Part shown: positions 14,199 through 21,044 of the stretch, in pieces
Numbering within the stretch: the stretch's first letter is position 1
How the letters are laid out: every line of letters starts with the position of its first letter
NCBI RefSeq assembly: GCF_001613365.1
Contig: NZ_BDCF01000017.1
Span: forward strand, 62,001 to 126,000
Direction: 5' to 3'
Length of the DNA stretch: 64,000 bases
From: Nocardia xishanensis NBRC 101358
GTDB lineage: Bacteria; Actinomycetota; Actinomycetes; Mycobacteriales; Mycobacteriaceae
Made by a program: the position numbers and the translations under genes
Notes under the pieces: generated by a model
Seen by the model: only the letters and a program-made list of their open reading frames with translations
The model's database searches: none
Told to the model about the DNA's origin: nothing

Positions 14199-14268
14199 TC
14201 CTCGATAGCTCAGTGGTAGAGCGCCCGATAGAAAGGGACGGTCCCGCGTTCAATTCGCGGTCGAGGAA
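14199..14268 (+). tRNA. tRNA-like gene with aberrant anticodon arm
   Basis: Acceptor strands TCCTCGA (14199-14205) and TCGAGGA (14261-14267), D-arm (GCTC, loop AGTGGTA, GAGC; 14208-14222) and T-arm (CCGCG, loop TTCAATT, CGCGG; 14244-14260) are all perfect. The anticodon arm (14223-14239) is not: only a few pairs form (CCC with GGG). The only loop giving T33 would place AGA at the anticodon, which would be serine, yet the variable loop is short, unlike tRNA-Ser. CCA is not encoded. It may be a decayed or non-coding tRNA mimic. Identity left open. Confidence 0.7.
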
Positions 14269-14272
14269 CAAA

Positions 14273-14610
14273 GCGCAGGCTAGCTACCTGCGCTGGTGGT
14301 GACAGAGGGAGCGGCTATCTGCGTGATCGGGCCGCGAATGTGTGCGATGTCGGGAACCCGACGGGCAAGTGCCTGAGGGGAAGCCTTAGCCGGCGGAAGC
14401 CGATGCCTCAGCGGGCAACTCGCAGCACCGGGTACATAAGCCTTACGGTCCGTGCCCCGGTCGGAGCCTAGGAAACTCCCCACCAACTAACTTCGCCTCG
14501 GGCCTCGCGGGGCCTCAGCTTTCTCCCGAGGGCATTTGATCGTGATGGCTCTGGATTCGTAACACCGAGCTAGGTTGGCAACCTGACGTAGGCGCCTACG
14601 TCTCAACAGC
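14273..14610 (+). ncRNA. Structured noncoding stretch between the two tRNA genes
   Basis: There is no open frame I trust. Several strong foldbacks are visible: GCGCAGG/CCTGCGC (14273-14293, 7-nt loop), a TGAGG/CCTCA arm around 14375-14410 containing a CGGC-GGAA-GCCG tetraloop hairpin, an ACCGGG/CCCGGT arm near 14427-14461, and an 18-bp perfect palindrome at 14585-14602. This density suggests a structured RNA or processing signals for the tRNA transcript. No known RNA family was recognised. Confidence 0.4.
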
Positions 14611-14615
14611 CTCAT

Positions 14616-14691
14616 AGCGGCGTAGAGCAGTTCGGTAGCTCGCTGGGCTCATAACCCAGGTCTGTCGTGGGTTCAAATCCCACCGCCGCGA
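14616..14691 (+). tRNA. Initiator-type tRNA-Met (CAT), phage-encoded
   Basis: Acceptor (14617-14622 with 14684-14689), D-arm (GAGC/GCTC), anticodon arm (CTGGG, loop CTCATAA, CCCAG; 14643-14659) and T-arm (GTGGG, TTCAAAT, CCCAC; 14667-14683) are complete. Two initiator hallmarks are present: a mismatch at 1-72 (A14616 against G14690) and three consecutive G-C pairs in the anticodon stem. The variable loop is 7 nt, longer than usual. CCA is not encoded. It should therefore be an fMet tRNA rather than an elongator. Confidence 0.85.
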
Positions 14692-14717
14692 CAACCACCC
14701 CGACTTTGCGAACCGGG

Positions 14718-15497
14718 TCAAATACCTGCCTGCTCAAGCTGATCAAGGATGTCGGTCACCCTCTCCTGCATCGGACGCAGTGTCTCGATGATCGGCTCAG
14801 GTATGCCGTCGGGAAGGTCGATCGAAATCGGGAAACCGACCGCCATCGCCACGAAATCCGCAGGATGCAGTGAGGGGTCTGCCTTGTGCCGAAACCGAAG
14901 CATGCACACCCGAGTCCCGACAGTCAGTTCGGATCCGTTGTACGACTCGCCGCCCTTGATGAGCTCGTAGCGGGGATCCGGCTGTATGTCGATCATCAAC
15001 CTCACTGAGTTGGTGGCCAGCAGATACCTGTGCTTGTCGCGGTTGACAAGCGCATTCAGCCGCCACAGGGGATCCTCTTGGTATGAACTTGCCTGGTATG
15101 GCTGATTGGCCGTGATCACGGCCAAAACTGCTGTATCGAACTGTGCGCCAGCATTGTTCAGCCTTGCGGGGCTTGTAACGATCGGAAACGAGATTTGCGT
15201 TTCACTAAGGTTTGGGCACCTCGCCCGCACGTGGTCGAAGATCGAGTGATCGAGCGCTGCGCGCAGGTTTGTAAGGTAGTCACCGGTGATCAGCGAAAAC
15301 TCCTCCGGCAACTCCACAGCCGAATCGACCACTAGCGTGCAGGTGAACACCTGCTCGCCAGGTGTGTAGTCCCAGTCGGGGCGCAACGTGTACGGGCCGG
15401 GTTGCACGAAGTCGGACAGTGCTGACTGGAGTGTGTCGAGATGGTGTGCCGCGCGTCCCAGTTTCAGTCGTGCGCTCTCCATCGCCGGAACCATCAT
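14718..15497 (-). CDS. Lysogen-expressed protein with R-x4-H motif (possible HEPN-like)
   Basis: This is the only minus-strand gene in the early arm. The 259-residue product has a helical N-terminus, a conserved-looking LTNLRAALDHSIFDHV (R79-x4-H84) and, later, NALVNRDKHRYLL. R-x4-6-H is the catalytic signature of HEPN ribonucleases, but the motif is short and this family is usually left as hypothetical; the link is inference. The start at 15497 was chosen because it coincides with the transcription start of a consensus promoter. Opposite orientation, own promoter and position beside tRNA genes are typical of a cargo (moron) gene. Confidence 0.7.
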   Translation of the reverse strand: MMVPAMESARLKLGRAAHHLDTLQSALSDFVQPGPYTLRPDWDYTPGEQVFTCTLVVDSAVELPEEFSLITGDYLTNLRAALDHSIFDHVRARCPNLSETQISFPIVTSPARLNNAGAQFDTAVLAVITANQPYQASSYQEDPLWRLNALVNRDKHRYLLATNSVRLMIDIQPDPRYELIKGGESYNGSELTVGTRVCMLRFRHKADPSLHPADFVAMAVGFPISIDLPDGIPEPIIETLRPMQERVTDILDQLEQAGI

Positions 15498-15504
15498 TAC
15501 TCGA

Positions 15505-15532
15505 AATGTACTGGCTCTCAGATGATTGTCAA
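15505..15532 (-). promoter_or_regulatory. Consensus promoter for the minus-strand cargo gene, leaderless
   Basis: On the minus strand a perfect -35, TTGACA (15532-15527), is followed after 16 bp by TACATT (15510-15505), matching the actinobacterial TAnnnT. Transcription would begin about 7 bases on, at or next to the ATG at 15497. The mRNA would thus be leaderless. Confidence 0.75.
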
Positions 15533-15858
15533 TGAAATTTAACTGCGCGTGATGCGTAGTGCGACCTCCATGCGAGGTAACGCAAATAGGTAGACGGTGA
15601 CTGCCTGGAGAACCAACACCGCTAAGCACAGAAGGAAGCCCCCGGCGCATACCCAACGGGTAGAGGCGACGCCGCGTAGCAGGGGGCAGCGGCGGCAACA
15701 CGGGGGCGTTCCCCGTCAACGATAGCCGCTGACAATAAGTTTCGCCACCACCCTCGTGCCCCATTCGCTCACGGGGCCGCCGCGCCGATCTCACGCCGCG
15801 CGGCTGTAGGGGATCCAGGTGGCGGGGCCGCAGGCAGCGCTTACCCGCGCCGCGGCCC
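15533..15858. other. Noncoding stretch upstream of the LysB-like gene
   Basis: About 330 bases with no supported gene. It is GC-rich with scattered short foldbacks, for example ACGGGG and CCCCGT around a 5-base loop near 15698-15714, and GCCCC/GGGGC near 15758-15778. They could end transcripts coming from either side. Nothing further is recognisable. Confidence 0.4.
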
Positions 15859-15898
15859 GCCCGCCGGGCCATTGTCGCTACCTGGGAGCCCGGCGGGC
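15859..15898 (+). promoter_or_regulatory. 11-bp perfect inverted repeat before the esterase gene
   Basis: GCCCGCCGGGC (15859-15869) and GCCCGGCGGGC (15888-15898) pair perfectly around an 18-base loop. It lies 45 bases before the ATG of the secreted esterase. No T-run follows, so it may be a terminator of a factor-dependent kind, a leader structure, or a protein-binding site. Confidence 0.55.
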
Positions 15899-15943
15899 AC
15901 AAACCACCCTCTCACCGCATCGAAAGCCTGCCAGGAGCAGCCC

Positions 15944-16909
15944 ATGTCCAATCCGCGCACTATTCGGACCACTGCTCTCGCAGGTGTCATCTTCCTCGGC
16001 AGCCTCGGATTCGCGACACCAACCGCCACTGCCGACACCGAACCCGACTGCCGACCACTCGTTCTCGGCATCGGCGGCAACGGGCAGCGGTCGGCAGAAG
16101 CTGTCGGCCAGCCCGGTTTGATGGGCGCCCAGCTCGCGCATGAAGCCGCGCAGGGCAAGCAGGTGGAGTCCCTGGACTACAAGTCCAGCGTGTGGCCGAC
16201 CGGCCCGTACACCAAAGACGAATCCGTCACTGACGGCCGCGCCCGCGCAACCGAACGGATCAACCAGTATCGGCAGGACTGCCCCGGCGGACATGTGAAG
16301 GTCATCGGGCACAGCCTCGGCGCCGAGTTCGCTGACGAGGTGGGCGCCGATGAGGTTGTCACATACGGGGATCCGCGCCGTCCGGGCGGCATCTACGACG
16401 CGCTGCCCGGCATTGTTCCCGGCATCTCCTCGCCCGGCCCGCGTGAACCTGGCGGGACCGTGACGACCGTGTGCCACGAGTTCGACGCCATCTGCGATTC
16501 ACCTGCGCCATGGTCGGACCCAGCCAAGTTCATCCAGGGGTGGGCGGGCTACCTGAGCGGCTGGCACTACTACGCGCCCGGCGAAGCCGACGGCCTGCCG
16601 CCCGGCGACCACTACGTAGACATGCCGGCGCCGCTGCCGTGGCTGCCCGAGAGCACCCCGACCGGGATCCCGGAAGCGCCGCACTTCGCGCTGCCACCCG
16701 TCGAGCCCGGTCCGCTGCCGAGCCTCATGGACTTCAACCCGATCATCGACGCGGTCACACCGGATCCGTACGTGCCGACACCGCTTTCTGTGTACATCCC
16801 GGATGAGGTCGAAACCGTCCTGCCGTCCGAGGTTCTGACGTACGTTCCGCCGCCGTTGCCGGAGATCGTTCTCCCGCCACTGCCTGATCTGGGGGTTCGG
16901 CTGCCATGA
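15944..16909 (+). CDS. Secreted PE-PPE/cutinase-like serine esterase (LysB-like)
   Basis: The 321-residue product has an N-terminal signal peptide (basic start, hydrophobic LAGVIFLGSLGF, cleavage near TATA-DT at about residue 31). An alpha/beta-hydrolase follows, with the nucleophile elbow GHSLG at about residues 126-130 and a downstream VTYGDPRRPGG and CHEFDAICD region typical of PE-PPE/cutinase-like domains. The last 100 residues are proline-rich. Phage LysB enzymes of this fold cut mycolate esters in the envelope. Export by Sec and distance from the lysis genes (24 kb) are odd, so it may instead act in the lysogen. CAGGAGC at 15931-15937 supports the start. Confidence 0.78.
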   Translation: MSNPRTIRTTALAGVIFLGSLGFATPTATADTEPDCRPLVLGIGGNGQRSAEAVGQPGLMGAQLAHEAAQGKQVESLDYKSSVWPTGPYTKDESVTDGRARATERINQYRQDCPGGHVKVIGHSLGAEFADEVGADEVVTYGDPRRPGGIYDALPGIVPGISSPGPREPGGTVTTVCHEFDAICDSPAPWSDPAKFIQGWAGYLSGWHYYAPGEADGLPPGDHYVDMPAPLPWLPESTPTGIPEAPHFALPPVEPGPLPSLMDFNPIIDAVTPDPYVPTPLSVYIPDEVETVLPSEVLTYVPPPLPEIVLPPLPDLGVRLP

Positions 16910-17100
16910 GTGACGCACTTGCCCACGCTCAATCGCGTGTCGCGTACGCGCAAGAGCGGCTTCGAAAGGCGCAGGAGAGCGTCGCTGCCAAGTCTCAGTA
17001 CTTGGCGTACGCCTTCGCGGAACTCGCCAAGGCGGAACGCGACGCAGCCAGTGAACTCGCAGAAGTGAAGAGGGAGCTGGGCGCCGACGATGCCGAGTGA
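16906..17100 (+). CDS. Small coiled-coil protein, 64 aa
   Basis: The start overlaps the esterase stop (ATGA). Almost the whole protein is a charged alanine-rich helix with heptad spacing (LRKAQESVAAKSQYLAYAFA). It probably oligomerises; function unknown. Its end overlaps nrdH by 11 bases. Confidence 0.6.
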   Translation: MSDALAHAQSRVAYAQERLRKAQESVAAKSQYLAYAFAELAKAERDAASELAEVKRELGADDAE

Positions 17101-17344
17101 CATCACCGTCTACAGCAAGCCCAACTGCGTGCAGTGCGACGCCACCGTGCGCAAGCTCGACCAGCTCGGCGCAACCTACGTGAAGGTCGACGTCACCGAA
17201 GACATCGAAGCCCTCGAAACCATTCGAGCCATCGGCTACTCGCAGGCGCCAGTCGTCGTCGCGGGCGAGGACCACTGGTCCGGGTACCGCCCGCACCGAA
17301 TCGAGGAACTGGTGGCCGATGCGCAAGAAGCAGTGGAGAGCTGA
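17090..17344 (+). CDS. nrdH: NrdH-type glutaredoxin-like protein
   Basis: The 84-residue product has the glutaredoxin/NrdH fold: strand ITVYSKPNC, redox motif CVQC at residues 11-14, then QAPVVVAG (cis-proline region) and HWSGYRPHRIEEL, the W-SG-RP pattern of NrdH redoxins. NrdH donates electrons to class Ib ribonucleotide reductase. No reductase gene is in the window, so it would serve the host enzyme or one encoded further left. Confidence 0.88.
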   Translation: MPSDITVYSKPNCVQCDATVRKLDQLGATYVKVDVTEDIEALETIRAIGYSQAPVVVAGEDHWSGYRPHRIEELVADAQEAVES

Positions 17345-17540
17345 ACCATCACCGACCGCTGAACGCGAATGGCATGTGCATCCGATCGACGACCTCATAG
17401 CGCACGAGCTTGACGGCCACGACTGCGCCTGCGGGCCACGGACTGAACTGCATCTACGTGGCTGGTTGATCATCCACCACAGCCTCGACGGCCGCGAACG
17501 CACCGAACGATCCCCGCGCGGGCAGGAGAACGACTCATGA
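17319..17540 (+). CDS. Conserved actinophage protein, 73 aa
   Basis: The core HPIDDLIAHELDGHDCACGP followed by LIIHHSLDGRE is a pattern I recognise from many actinophages, where it usually sits near nrdH and the terminase. The two cysteines (C-x-C) and histidines may bind metal. Function unknown. It overlaps nrdH by 26 bases. Confidence 0.65.
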   Translation: MRKKQWRAEPSPTAEREWHVHPIDDLIAHELDGHDCACGPRTELHLRGWLIIHHSLDGRERTERSPRGQENDS

Positions 17541-17698
17541 AATTCCGGCTCAAGCTGTGGGCGTTCGAACTCGAAATCAACACCCCCGAACCCGTACAGG
17601 TGTCACCCACCGACCTGGTCACCGCATTGTGGTCGGCCATCTCGGCGCACCCGATGCAGCCGATCGTGCTCGTTGAGGACACTGAAGCCGAGGACTGA
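17537..17698 (+). CDS. Small phage protein, 53 aa
   Basis: The ATG at 17537 overlaps the previous stop (ATGA) and follows CAGGAGAAC. The product begins MKFRLKLWAFELEINTPEP and looks like a short beta hairpin plus helix. Unknown function. Confidence 0.55.
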   Translation: MKFRLKLWAFELEINTPEPVQVSPTDLVTALWSAISAHPMQPIVLVEDTEAED

Positions 17699-17946
17699 TG
17701 CACGCCTACCGATCACGGATCAAGGGAGAGTATGCGTGGTTGATTTTGGGAGTCTCGGTGCTCGTATATGAGGCCCTTGCACCGGCCGATCAACTGCTGA
17801 CGACGGCGTGTGCGCGGGGATTGACGCGCCATCCTGTGCTTACTCGGGCCGCGATTGTAATCACGGCCGCTCATCTGCTCCGGCTCATACCCCCCTCGTT
17901 GGACCCGTATAGTGGAGCTGAAAAGCTCCTCCGAAAGTGGAATTAA
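17698..17946 (+). CDS. Phage membrane protein with two hydrophobic segments, 82 aa
   Basis: The ATG at 17698 overlaps the preceding TGA. Hydrophobic segments at residues about 12-28 (YAWLILGVSVLVYEAL) and 50-65 (AAIVITAAHLLRLIP) suggest a two-pass membrane protein. I recognise this as a common actinophage family located just upstream of the terminase; its role is not established. Confidence 0.65.
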   Translation: MHAYRSRIKGEYAWLILGVSVLVYEALAPADQLLTTACARGLTRHPVLTRAAIVITAAHLLRLIPPSLDPYSGAEKLLRKWN

Positions 17947-17974
17947 ATCGACTGTCGCAAGCGTTATTTCAGAT

Positions 17975-18733
17975 ATGGTTGATGTCGAACGATGGTCCGA
18001 TATTCCCGGATATGAGGGCTACTATCAAGCGAGCGACCAGGGGCGGATAAAGAGCCTCCGGCGAACGATCCTGCGAGCCAACGGCATCCCGCAAACGGTG
18101 AAAGAGCGGATCCTTCGCCCAGGTCGATTGAGCAGCGGGCATCTTCATGTCGCGCTGAACGCGCCCGATAAGTCAATCAAGACGCGCCGAGTGCATCAGC
18201 TTGTCATGCTGGCATTTGTGGGACCGACGCCCGAAGGGCTTGAGATCTGCCACAACGACGGCAACCATGAGAACAATCGTCTCGATAATCTCCGGTTCGA
18301 CACTCACGCTGAGAATATGCGGGATGTCATCAGGCATGGTGGCAATGCATACACGCGCCGGACCATGTGTCCAAATGGTCACGAGTACACATCTGAGAAT
18401 GCCGGTGCAATCAAGGGGCGCGGTGGACGCTACTGTCGCGCATGCAAGTCGGAGAACTGGCGGGCATGGCGAGGACAACAGGAACCACGAGGGCCGCGGT
18501 CGCACTGCCGTAAAGGGCATGAGTACCGTCCTGGTTCCTTCACTCAAAATGGTGAGTCCGGACGGCGTCTATGCATCGAATGTCAGCGGGCGAGAACGGC
18601 ACGACAGCGTCCGACGCATTGCCACCGAGGGCATGAACAGAACAGTCAGAATGCATATACGGGCAAAGATGGCCGACGTCAGTGTCGTGTCTGCAAGAAC
18701 GCCCGGCGGCGCAAGAACTCTCAAACTCCTTGA
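17975..18733 (+). CDS. HNH homing-type endonuclease with three zinc-knuckle repeats
   Basis: Residues 1-60 form a NUMOD4 motif (WSDIPGYEGYYQASDQGRIK). An HNH core follows (VHQLVMLAFVGPTPEG, CHNDGNHENNRLDNLRF). The C-terminal 130 residues carry three tandem C-x3-GHE...RxCxxC repeats beginning at about residues 137, 180 and 218, probably zinc-binding DNA-contact modules. Free-standing HNH enzymes of this kind nick or cut phage DNA and spread between phages. It sits between a membrane protein and the small terminase, where phages often carry an HNH gene. The upstream leader is AT-richer than its neighbours. Confidence 0.85.
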   Translation: MVDVERWSDIPGYEGYYQASDQGRIKSLRRTILRANGIPQTVKERILRPGRLSSGHLHVALNAPDKSIKTRRVHQLVMLAFVGPTPEGLEICHNDGNHENNRLDNLRFDTHAENMRDVIRHGGNAYTRRTMCPNGHEYTSENAGAIKGRGGRYCRACKSENWRAWRGQQEPRGPRSHCRKGHEYRPGSFTQNGESGRRLCIECQRARTARQRPTHCHRGHEQNSQNAYTGKDGRRQCRVCKNARRRKNSQTP

Positions 18734-18885
18734 GCGAGTGACAACACCACGCCCACATCTGTCCCTAACCGGCAGCGGAGCTCCTGTCATTTCTCTCAAT
18801 CGGCTTGCCCAGGCGGCAGCCGCCCCCACCCCCAACTGATCGCGGACCGGCCAGGAGCCCGCCGCGCATCCTGGAGGTCCGCCAC

Positions 18886-19413
18886 ATGGCACGAAAACGC
18901 ACCATCCCCGTCGAAGTCCTCGTGCAAGCGCAGGAACGTCGCAACAAGATCCTGGAACTGCGTCTCGCAGGCAAGTCCCAAGCCCAGATCGTGGCCGAAA
19001 CAGGCTGGTCCAAACAGACCGTCAGCGCCGACCTGAAACGAGCTATCGAGGACATCACCCGCGAAAACGCCGAAGAATACCGGGAACTGGAACTCACCCG
19101 CCTCGACGAAATGTGGGCAGCCATCTGGCCGCGGATCGTCAACCCGAAAAACGCCGAGGAACGCAAAGCCCAACCATGGTTAATGGACCGCGCATTCGAG
19201 ATCATCGAGAAGCGCGCCAAACTCACAGGCACTTACAAGGCAGCCGAACTGCGCGCCATCGCTGACGCCAAGGGTGGTGTCGGCACCGAGACTTTGTCCA
19301 TGGTCGGCAGCTTCTTCAGCCGACTGGAAGAACTCGTCGCAGCCGATCAGCTCGCCGACGACAACGAGGAGACAGAGCCCGCAGATAGCGACGAAACGGA
19401 CCTTCCAGAGTGA
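18886..19413 (+). CDS. terS: Terminase small subunit
   Basis: The 175-residue product has an N-terminal HTH (ILELRLAGKSQAQIVAETGW, SKQTVSADLKRAI) and a helical oligomerisation part with an acidic C-terminus. Small terminase recognises the packaging site and loads the motor. The ATG at 18886 follows CTGGAGG and yields the normal short start. The large subunit overlaps its stop by four bases. Confidence 0.82.
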   Translation: MARKRTIPVEVLVQAQERRNKILELRLAGKSQAQIVAETGWSKQTVSADLKRAIEDITRENAEEYRELELTRLDEMWAAIWPRIVNPKNAEERKAQPWLMDRAFEIIEKRAKLTGTYKAAELRAIADAKGGVGTETLSMVGSFFSRLEELVAADQLADDNEETEPADSDETDLPE

Positions 19414-20720
19414 ACGTCCTCGACGACCTGCCACTGTCTCGCAAGCAGATCGTCAGCATCGTCGAAGCCCGCCGCTACCGCACCACCATCTGGTCAGGAG
19501 CCGTCCGCGCCGGCAAAACCATCGCCTCGATTCTCGCGTTCTACGACGCCGTGCACAAGGCGCCCGACACCGGGCTCATCATCATCGTCGGCCGAACGTT
19601 GCAGACCATTGAACGCAACATCATCGAACCGATGCAGGACGAGAACGTCTTCGGTCCGTGGGCGGCAGAGGTGCATCACACCCGCGGCTCGAACATCGCG
19701 GTAATCCTCGGTCGCACCGTGCACTTGATCGGCGCGTCCGATGTGCGCGCGGAGGGGAAGTTGCGCGGCATGACGTGTTGCCTCGCGCTCGTCGACGAAG
19801 CAACGTTGTTGCCAGAGAACTTCTGGACCCAGTTGCAAGCGCGACTCTCGGTTCCTGGCGCCCGTTGTCTCGCGACAACGAATCCGGACAATCCTGCCCA
19901 CTATTTGAAGACGAAGTTCATCGACAAGGCGTCCGACCCAGAGATGCGGTTGCGTGCGTGGAACTTCACGATGGACGACAACCCGTCTCTCGACCCGGAA
20001 TTCGTGGCTACCACGAAGGCGTCGTTCACGGGATTGTTCTATCTCCGCAACATTCTCGGACATTGGGTTGCCGCCGAAGGCGGCGTGTATGACTGCTTTG
20101 ATCCCGATCGGCATGTGGTGAAATGGGCCGACCTGCCCGAGATGCAATGGTATGTGGGTGTCGGCGTCGATCACGGTACGACTAACCCGACCGCCGCGAC
20201 CATGGTTGGCCTCGGCGTGGACAATGTCCTCTATGCGGTCGACGAATGGCGGTATGAACCCAGCAGCAAGGAAGCCCGCCGGACCAACGTACAACTGTCC
20301 CAAGGGCTACGAACATGGCTTGCCGGTCCGCACCACCCGAGCGAAGACCCAGACAGTCCGCCCCGGATCACATGCCCCGTGGTCGTCGACCCCGCCGCTG
20401 CGGACTTCCGTGTCCAGTTGAAACAGGACGGGCTCAGCACCGGCCCCGCCCAAAACGATGTCCTCTATGGGATCAGGACGGTGTCCGCTCTTTTCAGCGT
20501 GGACAAACTGAAGATAGCTGATCGATGCGTCGGGCTTATCAAAGAGATTCCCGGCTATGTGTGGGATACCAAGGCCACCGAAGAAGGAAAAGACCAGCCG
20601 ATCAAGCTGGATGATCATTCTGTGGACAGTGTTAGGTACGCCCTGGTTTCGACTGAGCGGAAATGGCGGCGCCGCGTAAAGCTGGCGCATGATTCGAAAG
20701 CAGAACCGGTTGCTGCGTGA
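19410..20720 (+). CDS. terL: Terminase large subunit
   Basis: The 436-residue protein is the packaging motor ATPase-nuclease. The Walker A-like SGAVRAGKT lies at about residues 29-37, Walker B CLALVDEA at about 126-133, and ATTNPDNP as the coupling motif. The C-terminal RNase-H-like nuclease has GVDHGTTNPTA near residue 252 and a late acidic HSVDSVRYAL. It uses ATP to drive DNA into the prohead and cuts the concatemer. The GTG start overlaps terS. Confidence 0.93.
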   Translation: MNVLDDLPLSRKQIVSIVEARRYRTTIWSGAVRAGKTIASILAFYDAVHKAPDTGLIIIVGRTLQTIERNIIEPMQDENVFGPWAAEVHHTRGSNIAVILGRTVHLIGASDVRAEGKLRGMTCCLALVDEATLLPENFWTQLQARLSVPGARCLATTNPDNPAHYLKTKFIDKASDPEMRLRAWNFTMDDNPSLDPEFVATTKASFTGLFYLRNILGHWVAAEGGVYDCFDPDRHVVKWADLPEMQWYVGVGVDHGTTNPTAATMVGLGVDNVLYAVDEWRYEPSSKEARRTNVQLSQGLRTWLAGPHHPSEDPDSPPRITCPVVVDPAAADFRVQLKQDGLSTGPAQNDVLYGIRTVSALFSVDKLKIADRCVGLIKEIPGYVWDTKATEEGKDQPIKLDDHSVDSVRYALVSTERKWRRRVKLAHDSKAEPVAA

Positions 20721-20789
20721 TTTGCGTCGACGAATTCGGGTTTGCTATCGCCGATACGATCATACTAGTCAGTTGATCTAGGAGGCGGA

Positions 20790-21044
20790 ATGTCCCTCGC
20801 GGATGATCTATTCGAGGACGCTCAAGAGAAAAGCAAGCCGATACCGTGTAAGACCGGTGTTTGGATCGCTGGGCTCCCCGACCGCGACCGAGAAGCATTC
20901 GACGAGTTTCTCAACAACGGCGGCCCGGTTTCGAACCTGTGGCGGCTGGCGGTCAAGAATGGCTGCGCATCCGCCGAGACCCGCTTCCGCGCGCACTGCC
21001 GGAAACGATGCTCCTGCTACAACGCTTTGGAGATCGCTGCGTGA
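20790..21044 (+). CDS. Small phage protein, 84 aa
   Basis: It begins MSLADDLFEDAQEKSKPIPC. The remainder (DREAFDEFLNNGGPVSNLWRLAVKNGC..) is typical of a small actinophage family between terL and the phosphoesterase/portal genes. Its beginning resembles that of the next protein (VSLADDLSRQ). The start follows TAGGAGGCGGA. A weak promoter may lie in the 20721-20789 gap, which is AT-richer. Function unknown. Confidence 0.65.
   Translation: MSLADDLFEDAQEKSKPIPCKTGVWIAGLPDRDREAFDEFLNNGGPVSNLWRLAVKNGCASAETRFRAHCRKRCSCYNALEIAA

Noticed and set aside
14269..14615. A group I intron between tRNA parts
   Set aside because: Both flanking tRNAs are complete in themselves and the conserved core elements of group I introns are not visible.
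14540..14700. A tmRNA, suggested by CTGGATTCG near 14552
   Set aside because: No pairing 5' and 3' tRNA halves of tmRNA and no tag reading frame; the T-arm downstream belongs to the initiator tRNA.
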